A stretch of 64,000 nucleotides of DNA from Paramoeba atlantica (Eukaryota; Discosea): positions 186,001-250,000 of the forward strand of contig CDRNVI010000069.1 in the NCBI GenBank assembly GCA_977017575.1. Direction: 5' to 3'. The position numbers and the translations under genes are program-made. The notes under the pieces were generated by a model. That model was not told where the DNA came from and did not search any database. It worked only from the letters and a program-made list of their open reading frames with translations. Of this stretch, positions 38,957-47,562 are shown in pieces; the first letter of the stretch is position 1; the number at the start of each line of letters is the position of its first letter.

Positions 38957-39044
38957 GGGGGTAAAGTAACGAAGAAAGAGGAAGTAAATCAACAGGGTAC
39001 AGAAACTGTATCTTTATCGTTAAATCATTATTATTATATCCTTA

Positions 39045-40002
39045 TTGCGGTGGTTGTAAAACTACCGCTCTACCCTCGATTATCGAAAAAAAAGTGAACA
39101 AAAACAGTGAAAATATAAAGGGGAACACAGTAATATTATAGAAGAAAAAAATATAAAAGGGGGCCCCGGTGGTCCAAAATAGAAAAAAAAATTGAAAAAA
39201 ATGGGGGGTCTAGGAGGGGGGGCATACGTCGTTTTTTGAAATTTTCAAAATCTTGATTTTCGAAATCAAGCGCAGGGAAGTGGTAGAGTAGGCCGCGGCG
39301 ATAATCCCCCCCCCCTGGTACGCGCAGGAGGGGTCCAGCAAGGTCAAAATTTCCGAAATTTTTGGGGTCATCAAAAAAAAAATTTGACCCCAAAAAAATA
39401 TTGTTTTTCCAAAATCGACTCCCAAAACGTATTTTAAGAGTTTGGGATCTCAGCTACCATTTTACGACGTTTTTTTCGACAGATTCGCCTCCTACCCCTA
39501 CTGGTAAGGTTTCAAAAGCAGCCGAAATTCGGGTTAAAATATCGAATTTTTAGCCTGAAAATCATGCTTTTTTGTCGAAAATTATGTAGTTTTCTTGAAT
39601 TTTTCTTTTTTTAGTCTGTTGGGGTGATAAATGTAAATGGGGTAAATCAATAAAAGGGGGCGTTGAATAAAATTGTGGTGATCAATAGAAAGGGGTGATC
39701 AATGAAATGAGGGACTGAAATCCCGGTTGGTCGACTAGGGCTATGGTGTCGTAACAGTTACATGGAAACCTCTACTCTTAGTTAAGCGCGGAGGTAGTTT
39801 TCAATATAGTATTTGTAAAGTTCGGAACCTCAGCTACCTTTTTGCGACTTCGATTCCTACAATACGATTTCAGTAATCATGTTAATACGTATTTTCTTTT
39901 TTAGGCTTTTCGTTAAACGCGGTGGTTGTTTTCAACTTAGAAGTCACTCATGCTGCGCGCTTCGCGTTGAAAACTACTACCGCGTTTAACGAAGAGCCTA
40001 AT
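39045..40002 (-). repeat. hairpin-ended repeat (family HP), copy 3
   Basis: Same orientation as copy 1. The palindromic end (GCGGTGGTTGTAAAACTACCGC) at 39048-39069 is followed by the shared body (GGGGGCCCCGGTGGTCC, CGCAGGGAAGTGGTAGAGTA) to about 39600, then diverged sequence with GGGGTGATCAAT-like words (39640-39710) and the hairpin at 39894-40002. As at 31416-31440, the end abuts the LINE-tail word GGTACAGAAACTGTATCTTT (38996-39015). Confidence 0.65.
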
Positions 40003-40019
40003 AATTTCAGGCTGTAAAA

Positions 40020-40500
40020 CATCTCTTGATCAGGGGCGTTATACCCTCAGACACGACACCGCGCTAACTGAACTCGCCAAACACATCCAAGAATCCCCGC
40101 ATACAAAATATCAGCATTTTGACCTACTAGGTCACCGAAATCCACCACATTGGCTACACAACAATCCGAATCATCAACGTCCAGACGGATTCGTTGCACT
40201 GACTGACGGTACAGAATACATCGTTGAGCTCACTGTCCCCTGGTAAGAGAACTCAAGTACAACGCTCTATTACACGAACGACGAATAGTGCACCCGAACA
40301 CGTACCTCCTCGTATTCGAAATTGGAGCACGAGGTGGTCTGATATCCTCAGCGGATATTAATCGGTTGTTTGGAGGGGGCAAGGATTTGGGGGCTAAATG
40401 TCGGGCGACGCTCTCCCGAGCTGTTATCCGTTCCAGCTTCATATTATGGCACAAGCGTGATTCCCCGCAATGGAGCGATGCAGGGACACTGTCCGCATAA
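40020..40500 (+). pseudogene. detached RT-associated PD-(D/E)xK nuclease fragment
   Basis: The plus strand encodes RYTLRHDTALTELAKHIQ, then RPDGFVALTDGTEYIVELTVPW and, in a shifted frame after a stop near 40245, YNALLHERRIVHPNTYLLVF, EIGARGGL and a C-terminal helix region. RPD ... VELTVPW followed by a K/R-rich helix is the C-terminal nuclease seen in several protist retrotransposon proteins. It differs from the nuclease of the LINE at 32.2-34.6 kb. No RT core is next to it. It may match the second RT lineage at 2740-3341. Confidence 0.55.
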
Positions 40501-40639
40501 GGGATGCAACTAACAGCGTCATATGCGCAAGTTAGTTACATCCTAAAAATCCTCTATCTTAAAAGGTATGATATCATCATATCGTACCTTAGATTGTACC
40601 TTGTTGCCTTTTTCTTTATACCTTGTTGATCTACCCCAT

Positions 40640-40975
40640 GTACCCCTTCACCCCCCTTCGCCGCGCCTTTCGCCGTCTCCCCGCCGTGCTTCCCACATCC
40701 CTCCATGCCGTTCTCCCTGCCTTGCTCCCCGGCATGCTCGCTCCCGTGCTCCCCGCGCCTTTCGCCGTCTCCCCGCCGTGCTCCTCGCCGCCCTCCTCGC
40801 CGTGCTCCCCGCCGTGCTTCCCTCGCCTTTCACCATCTCTCCGCCGCGCTCCCCGCCGCCCTCCTCGCCGTACTCCCCACCGTGCTCCCCGCTGCGCTCC
40901 CTGCCGCCCTCCCCGCTGTCCAACCGCCCAACTCCCCGCCTCTCTCCGCCGCGCTCATGATGTGGAGCTACCCGG
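40640..40975. repeat. GC-rich minisatellite
   Basis: The plus strand repeats words such as CTCCCCGCCGTG and CGCCGCCCTCCTCGCC many times with variation, giving units of about 12-18 bp. Overlapping long frames appear on both strands only because of the repeat. It sits in otherwise gene-free DNA. Confidence 0.7.
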
Positions 40976-40999
40976 CGTCAACACAACAAGACGTCAAGA

Positions 41000-43320
41000 A
41001 ACTAGGGTAGCATCAATACAAAAAATTTAAGGCAGGGTCGTGGATTAACTTGTTAAGCCACGCTGAGGAGTAGCGAATCCCTCCTACCCTGGAGCTGTAA
41101 TTATTGGCTTCCTTTTATAGGAGGATAAGTCGCGTGTGTGCCTTCTATGGTTGAGATTACTCCTGTGTTAGCACAGATGCTTCGAGCTTCAGCATCCGCA
41201 CAGCGGACCTAGGCTGGAACTAGGGGGGCATATCTCCTCGGAGACAAACGGCTCTGTGATACATCCATCCATACCTTAGATTACCCAATCTCGTTTAGCA
41301 GTGCCACATTCATCCTTTGTTATATTTTCTCCTGAATGCCGAAAGTACAGGTGAACTGGTCGTGCGAACTGTGTGATGATTTTTCATGCGTTAGCAATAT
41401 GTTATTTACTTCGATAGCCGAGTCCACTGAACAAGAGCTCCGGTTATGGCTTAAAAACCACAAACCAGTGGTACAGCAGGCATGGTGTGCCAAGGAAAAG
41501 TATCATGAGGAGCCTGTGGCCTGTGACCGCACTGAAACTTGTTGGTTGTGCCCGATGGAGGGCAACGGTTCCTGTCGAGGCCATGACTACTCGACTTCAT
41601 GACTACGGCCGAAAATTTGGCTGATGGATGGAGTAGAAATGCTTTTGGAACTTGGCGATTGGGCGTGGAACGAGCGAATGGGTGGACGCGGGCTACCCAC
41701 TCGCCCATAAGATTAAGCCCATAAGCCACGTAGGCAAGCAAGTACAGTAAACGTCATTATTCTGAGAGTTGCTAAAAATGAGAATTGGGCTATCAACGTA
41801 CAACTGACTAAAATGAGAATGTACCTTGGAAAATGAGAATGGAGCTTCGGTCATGTGTCACCGTTCAATTCAATTTTACACTGAAGAATGAGAATTGAAA
41901 AAAAACTCTTTCGTTCTCTCACTGCTTAACTCACTGCTTCATCTTCACTCACTGGAGAGTATGTGAGAGATCGGTGGAAATGACTGCGGATACCGTATAC
42001 CCCCCCAGTAATGGACCCCAGGAAACTGTCACACCCGCTGGGCTTGGGCGTCTCTTGGATAGCAGCAACTTCGTGCATCACTAATCATTGTTCTTCCGTG
42101 TGATAGCTGTGTGGTAGAATTTCTGGGAGTTAGACCTCCACCTAGTACCGTAATCTCAGTAAGAGAGAATTGGTCCTTTTTGGGCTGACCCCTGTAAGCG
42201 AGATTTGGTTCGAGGGGCTGAGCCATCGGGGTGGCTGGATGGGGGAGGGTGGCTGGGCGGGGTGACGGTAGTTGGACGGGCGGTGATGTCTTTTTTAGAC
42301 GCTTAAAATGTATCTATGAACCTGCAAATGTCATAAAAACGTTTAAGAGGAAATTTGAGTCATTTTTGAAAAAAATCTATTTTTTGTCAAATATTTGTCC
42401 CTACCGTCCAACGGACGCTTGGCCGAAAAGGTAGGGGAGGGGGTGACTTTTCGCTGTGGGGCGATTATTAAGATACTGTCACCCCCCCTTTATACTTCCG
42501 CCGGTTTCGGTACTTTTGGAAGTATAAAGGGGGGGGTCTGATTTTTTGAAAAATCCGCGAAACAAATACTTTTGAAATCCTATTATTTATTTTTGAAATC
42601 CTATTATTCTAGCTAAAAATCAATCATCTAATCTCCAAACATGCAGGGCATAATGTTTGCTTCCGTGTTCCTCTTGCACACAATCAACATACGCTGTATA
42701 TTACGCTGCAGTGAATACGTGTCGGGACGATCTACCATTAGAAGCTTCATGGGACAGTCTTTGAAACGAGGTACATTCGCCTTTGCTGCAGCAGGCGCAT
42801 GTCCGCGCTGGCTGTCATCCCGTCCAGTTCGCTAAGGAGGAGTTCGTCAATTTTTTCGCATCTCGACATGTTTGTCCTTGTGCAAACCCCATCGCGCTTG
42901 CGACTACGATAGATTTACTTTTTTCTGGAAAAATCCGACACCATTTTTCCGGAGGGAGCGGATGGTTCGAGATCAGACGCCGTACTTCTCGCTGATTTGT
43001 GGAGCACTGCTACTCGAATGACACACATTCAACTTCTCCTACATTTTTGGGTTCTTTCCTCCCTGGGGTGAACCGACGGACACTGGTAATGTCGCAGGCT
43101 CCGCGCTTGAAACCATTATTTCGTTGGGAGGCCGAACGCGATGAAGAGGGGGATAAAGCTTAACCCACTGTGAGTATTGACATGGGAAAAAATGCGGCAA
43201 ATAATTTAAATGTATATCTAGCAATATCTCTACACACATCTCTAACGTTTAATAAAAAAAATGTAGAAAATTGTTAAAAAAAAATTTTTTTAACCCATTT
43301 TTAACCCCATTTTTTTGGGA
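41000..43320. other. accessory DNA with element remnants
   Basis: No gene is convincing. A small plus-strand frame at 41336-41602 has two CxxC pairs (CELCDDF, CWLCPMEG) but no recognisable family. At 41990-42200 lie remnants of the element family of 24791-25514 (TACCGTATACCCCCCCAGTA). At 42400-42475 is a segment like 4320-4385. At 42474-42540 is a hairpin micro-element, TACTGTCACCCCCCCTTTAT with arms pairing through GGAAGTATAAAGGGG. Confidence 0.4.
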
Positions 43321-43324
43321 CCGG

Positions 43325-43430
43325 AAGTATAAAGGGGGGGTGCTGATTTTTCATCTGGATGAAAACGGAAGTATAAAGGGGGGGGGGGTTGACCCCCCTG
43401 AAGGATAAAGGGGGGGTGACAGTAATAAAT
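43325..43430. repeat. three GGAAGTATAAAGGGGGG half-elements
   Basis: Three copies of the (GG)AAG(T/G)ATAAAGGGGGGG word follow each other within about 100 bp and end GGGGGGGTGACAGTA, the same end seen at 22236 and, inverted, at 42476. They look like nested or tandem ends of the TA-flanked micro-element family. They lie only 90 bases past the stop codon of the gene at 43518. Confidence 0.55.
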
Positions 43431-43517
43431 AATGAAAATCGTTTCTAATACTGTACCCCTAATTCTCCACAAATTAATTACCAGTGCGCAAGGTCGCGTT
43501 AAGATTTAGTGAATCAG

Positions 43518-45494
43518 TCAGGATGCTCCAAGATGGAGAGAGGAACGTTCACGACGCGCAAGCTTCTTTCCTGCTTCGGTTAATGTGAGATAGACGTTCG
43601 TTGTATATGACTTGGCTTCGCGTTCCGTATTTATAATGTCACCGAAATTTGCCGCAACGCGCAAGGCACCCCCATACGAATATAACGCCTTCACTGCCAA
43701 CCGAGGCAGGAGAGCGTACAATAATGTGGGACATATTCGTTTCTCTTTTGCCTGAAGCACACACTCAGCAATGGCGGCCTTAAGGTTGTGGGGATCCATA
43801 TAGGGATTTGGTTCAGAGGTTTGAGTGTGAGGCGCCCGTATAGGAGCCGTCGATGCTTCACATTCCGATGCGCTACGCAGTGCGACATGAAGGTCGTATC
43901 GGATCCCACGGTCGTGCGGCATATGGACTGTCTCTTCCTCTAGTCGAAATATGTCCGATCGCGCCTCAAGAAATTTATCCAAACTCGCGTGGCGCGTCGA
44001 TTTATGTCCCGCTCTTTTTCTCTGGTGCGGTATGCCGCACCGATATCCGGCTTTGAAACGGGCCCAATCCTCGCTGCTAAGTGCTTGTTGAATCTTAGAA
44101 ATCAATTGCGAAACTAAAATCAAATGAGAGATGGATAAATGGCCTTTTAGAATGGTGATCACTTCGTCCGAACTCATGGGTACCAATTCCTTCGAATCGA
44201 GAGTAGCTTGCTCTCTTTTCAGGATTTCAAATGAAGGTTTACTAATATAGCTGAACAGTTTATTTGTAAACTCTGTGTGTACTTCTGAATATAGAAGATA
44301 CACGAGTCTATTCTCCTCACTTTGGTCAAACTTATCCCTGACTACACCAAACCGCTTCACCACATCACTTGAAAATTTGGAAACAATGTTACAGGAACAG
44401 CAGTCAGAGGAGTCGAGCGCGGGTTCCTTGCCATGGTACGCGAAAAGCTTCGAATACCCAGACACCCACATACCCGAGGAGTGCCTTGAGCGAACTAGGA
44501 ACTCACGCACCGTCGGGAAGTTCTTCCGATGCGCCATTGACATCGTGCGTGGCCACACGACACTGAAAGCAAGCAGTGCCACCACCAGCAACGGGAGGCC
44601 GTACTCGAGCGCATACGTCACATCGGGCTGAGAAATCACCCGTTCCCAGGGCTGTTGCGGACACGCAGAGTCTCTCCCGAGTGCGTAGAGCACTTCCGCG
44701 GTAATCTCGCTGGCATCTGCCTCCGGAAGCTGTCGTATCCCACGCACCCACACCTTGGACTTTGGGTGGTTATCAAACTGCGTCACCATTGCCTCTCTTT
44801 TGGGGTCCAGCATCTCCGCAAATCGCCGGGCACCAAGCCTACCAATACCTACTTGCAAGTCTACCGGTACATGCCCGAGAACCTGATGCAGCGGGACATA
44901 GTAACTTGGAAGATACTTCGCGAACAGCGATTTATATAAACATGCCAATAGCATTTCTAAGATTTTACCATGGTGGTGCGGGGAGGCGTAGGCTGTCACC
45001 CACACCCGGCGTCCAACTAGAAAATGTTCGACGCGGTGAGGTTGGGGTTGGCCATCCGGGTTGCGGGCGAAATGGTAAGTCGCAAACATCTGGGATAGTA
45101 ATTCCGAGGACTCCAACACGGAGAGTAGTTTCCGGAGGGAGTAGTCCCCAAAATGCATAGAGATACAGGAGAGAGGGAACAGCCCTTGGGCGGGGACCAG
45201 TTTGTTAAATGCGGTCCCAAGCTCGGTTTCAGACACCGCGTCGGGTGCCTTCACCTCATATCCTTCTAAGAGGTGCTGCTGGGTAGGGTTTCGCCGGACG
45301 TAGCACTCGTGTTCTTTGAGAAATAAGTCTACGTCTTTCCAGACGAGTTGAATAACCTGGACGGGGCGATCACCAAGGATTCTTTCCAGCCCTAGGGTCA
45401 GGGAATTGCAGAGCTTGAAGGGTCCATGGGTATCACACCAATTTCGAATACGTTGTATAAGGTGTAGTCCAATCGCTCTTTTCGCACGCCCCAT
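43518..45494 (-). CDS. mitochondrial wHTH-repeat-type paralog 6
   Basis: This 658-residue protein starts MGRAKRAIGLHLIQRI at the first ATG (the frame is open to 45506). It is the most divergent member of the family: DLFLKEHECYVRRNPTQQ near residue 55, FAKYLPSYYVPLHQVLGHVP near 215, YALEYGLPLLVVALLAFSVV (more hydrophobic than in paralogs) then FPTVREFLVRSRHSSGM near 320-350, LDKFLEARSDIFRLEEE near 500, NPYMDPHNLKAAIAECVL near 570 and AVKALYSYGGALRVAANFG near 605. A CCSC cluster near residue 375 is unique to it. It sits apart from the other five, beyond the second accessory block, but on the same strand. RNA binding is inferred. Confidence 0.7.
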   Translation of the reverse strand: MGRAKRAIGLHLIQRIRNWCDTHGPFKLCNSLTLGLERILGDRPVQVIQLVWKDVDLFLKEHECYVRRNPTQQHLLEGYEVKAPDAVSETELGTAFNKLVPAQGLFPLSCISMHFGDYSLRKLLSVLESSELLSQMFATYHFARNPDGQPQPHRVEHFLVGRRVWVTAYASPHHHGKILEMLLACLYKSLFAKYLPSYYVPLHQVLGHVPVDLQVGIGRLGARRFAEMLDPKREAMVTQFDNHPKSKVWVRGIRQLPEADASEITAEVLYALGRDSACPQQPWERVISQPDVTYALEYGLPLLVVALLAFSVVWPRTMSMAHRKNFPTVREFLVRSRHSSGMWVSGYSKLFAYHGKEPALDSSDCCSCNIVSKFSSDVVKRFGVVRDKFDQSEENRLVYLLYSEVHTEFTNKLFSYISKPSFEILKREQATLDSKELVPMSSDEVITILKGHLSISHLILVSQLISKIQQALSSEDWARFKAGYRCGIPHQRKRAGHKSTRHASLDKFLEARSDIFRLEEETVHMPHDRGIRYDLHVALRSASECEASTAPIRAPHTQTSEPNPYMDPHNLKAAIAECVLQAKEKRICPTLLYALLPRLAVKALYSYGGALRVAANFGDIINTEREAKSYTTNVYLTLTEAGKKLARRERSSLHLGAS

Positions 45495-45768
45495 TACGCT
45501 GGCCAAGACTTACGTAGGCTTCTGCCGGTCATGCACAAAACATGAATGAGTTACTCATCTTGCGGTTTCAGGGGGTATGACATACCAAAGTTTTCGTTGA
45601 TCTCATAAGAATAACAATTCGAAAAAAACTTTAGTTTCAGATAAAAAAGGCAATGTACGACAAGTCGACAAGTGAAAAAATTCTTCATTTCGATAAATAA
45701 TGAACGGCACTTAGACGCAGGTAGACGAACTCGACTGGTGACTTTCTGGAACTTTAAAAAATTCTTAT

Positions 45769-47562
45769 TTAAAATGTAACTATTTTTTGGGGAGTCGGCA
45801 AAGCATCATTGTGTGTAGCTGGGCGCCTACGAATATAGTCAGCCATCCGGGCAGGGTCAGACAAAAGTGTATCCTCTAGCGTCCGAGTGGGATAATCTCC
45901 CACCGCAGTCTCTGTGAAATAAGCAGAATCTCGCTCCGCCATTGTGCCCGTGGAGGGAGCGCAATTGTTTTGAACATTTTCTGCCCCTTCTGCCATGGAG
46001 CCGGGGGCCTCACCATTTTCAGTGTTTGTAACTTTTTCGTTCGTATCTGTGAATATACTCTCCGCGTGGGAATCGGAGGCATGCGATTGAATTATGTACG
46101 ACAATTCCTCCATACTGTACTCATTCAGCTCATTCAGCTCCTCCGAGGAAAGGGCTTTAACTTTTGATAACGCACGAAGCCGTCGCAGACGACGGGAACG
46201 AAAATATGGCCAGTCGCGTTGAATAAAAGGCCGCCAAAGTGGGTTCACATGCTCCAGATAAATTTGCGGAACGCTCACTGCACGAAGAGTTCCGGACACC
46301 ATATCTCGTATACTGTATGGGCCGATGCTCACCCGCGTCACACGGGAGCATTTGCGACCCAATTTTTCCATGAGAAGCGGGACACGCATCGGAAGCGATC
46401 CTCGAACACTAACACGTACGTAATTTTTACATTCGTCCCATGGTACATGTGCGACATTGAATGTTATATTGTTGTACACGACCCCATCCAGTCGCACCCC
46501 TTTCGTATTAAATGCCTCCGCGAGAACCGGGTCTATTTTCGGAACAACTTTCGCAATGTACGTTCGTTGGATTTGACTACTGGGATGCATCATAAACTGA
46601 GCCAAATCCCCGTCATTGGTTAACAAAATAAGCCCTCGGTCCTCATGTGAGAGGGTACCCATCGGCACTACATGCGAGAGTCCATAAATGGCCGAGAGCC
46701 ATGACCACAGTGTTCGTCGTCCCCTCGACTCGGACATCGCAGGCCCACAGGACATGTTCCGTGGCTTGTAGAACGCCCACAGCTGGGGGGCCTGGAACCG
46801 TAGCCTTCCTCGGTGTCCCTTTACATTAATCACGTCCTCGGGGGTTACCGTCGCGAACGGATTGCGCTCGGGAGATCCGTTTAGAAATACTTCCCCCTCC
46901 GTGATTAACTTTTGCGAGACCTCTCGGGTCGTGAGCCCCGCGCGTGGGAGACAACGGTGAAGGGTAATCGCACGGGGGGCACTTTCCAAACCGTGAGCCG
47001 GGGGAAATGCATCACCCATCTCTGAGAGATCGGGTACGGGGGAGGGGGACATCCCCGGGGTGAAGTCCCGTCGAAGCCTTGCCCCAATGAGATCCTCCTC
47101 CACCACCCCGTCGAGCTCACGTAGTCTCTCCTCCAGCATGGAGTGAGAGAGCTCTTGGGAATCTTTTGTGCTCGTGTCTGATTGATTCCGTGTTTTGGTG
47201 CTTTCGGTCTCGCTCTCAATAAGCGGTATGGGATCGAGACGTGATTCTGGGAGAGTGGGATCTGAAGTGGTAGGGGAGGAAGAATTCCTCTCCCCAGGTA
47301 ACGAGGATCGATCACTACGCACTAGGTCGGGTGTTTGTGGTGTTCCAAGATGGGCAGCAACGGTGTGAAATGCCAGCGAGATTACCGCAGAGTCGTCAGC
47401 ATATTCTGGTTTTTGGTCGTAAGGAGATTCTGAGACATTTGCTCTCGACAACAAGACCTCCGTGGGAGATGCAGCTCTCATCCTTCGCCTACAACAGCAA
47501 AACAGTTCACTAAGTGAATTAACTCTTCTGCTCAAAAAGAAGGTTGCGCTTTTAGACCTCAT
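45769..47562 (-). CDS. RsuA/RluB-family pseudouridine-synthase-like protein, catalytic Asp missing
   Basis: The 597-residue protein (first ATG 47562, MRSKSATFFLSRRVNSL, presequence-like) has a long polar N-terminal extension, an S4 RNA-binding domain near residues 200-250 (TTREVSQKLITEGEVFLNG) and a TruB/RsuA-type catalytic fold (LWAFYKPRNMSCGP, GLILLTNDGDLAQFMMHP, RTYIAKV, GVRLDGV). The motif that in active enzymes reads GRLDxxTxGL is GTLSHEDRGL here (residues about 302-311), so the catalytic Asp is Ser and the Arg is Thr. The remaining fold looks intact. It is likely a structural or assembly factor of mitochondrial rRNA rather than an enzyme; that is inference. Confidence 0.85.
   Translation of the reverse strand: MRSKSATFFLSRRVNSLSELFCCCRRRMRAASPTEVLLSRANVSESPYDQKPEYADDSAVISLAFHTVAAHLGTPQTPDLVRSDRSSLPGERNSSSPTTSDPTLPESRLDPIPLIESETESTKTRNQSDTSTKDSQELSHSMLEERLRELDGVVEEDLIGARLRRDFTPGMSPSPVPDLSEMGDAFPPAHGLESAPRAITLHRCLPRAGLTTREVSQKLITEGEVFLNGSPERNPFATVTPEDVINVKGHRGRLRFQAPQLWAFYKPRNMSCGPAMSESRGRRTLWSWLSAIYGLSHVVPMGTLSHEDRGLILLTNDGDLAQFMMHPSSQIQRTYIAKVVPKIDPVLAEAFNTKGVRLDGVVYNNITFNVAHVPWDECKNYVRVSVRGSLPMRVPLLMEKLGRKCSRVTRVSIGPYSIRDMVSGTLRAVSVPQIYLEHVNPLWRPFIQRDWPYFRSRRLRRLRALSKVKALSSEELNELNEYSMEELSYIIQSHASDSHAESIFTDTNEKVTNTENGEAPGSMAEGAENVQNNCAPSTGTMAERDSAYFTETAVGDYPTRTLEDTLLSDPARMADYIRRRPATHNDALPTPQKIVTF

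Larger units (their letters stand above)
32250..38985 (-). mobile_element. RLE-type LINE, about 4.7 kb plus nested insertion
   Basis: Read on the minus strand, the element has ORF1 (38956-37679), a middle ORF with a 2A-like motif (37667-37068), the reverse-transcriptase frame (36927-34609) and, beyond a 2.0-kb mariner insertion, the end of a restriction-like endonuclease and a tail at about 32250. The three ORFs are in three different frames. A C-terminal nuclease of PD-x12-D type downstream of the RT, instead of an N-terminal APE, places it among CRE/R2/NeSL-like LINEs. Pieces of the same family lie at 2340-2610 and 25540-26097. Confidence 0.8.

Noticed and set aside
32612-38985. LTR retrotransposon or virus-like element
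   Set aside because: No long terminal repeats, protease or integrase; the RT is followed by a PD-x12-D nuclease, so it is a LINE.
40568-41030. Overlapping Pro/Arg/Ser-rich frames on both strands
   Set aside because: Produced by the GC-rich minisatellite; no conserved motif.
41336-41602. Small plus-strand protein with two CxxC pairs
   Set aside because: The spacing fits no zinc-finger family I know, it is in mobile-element debris and opposite to the gene direction; kept only as a remark.
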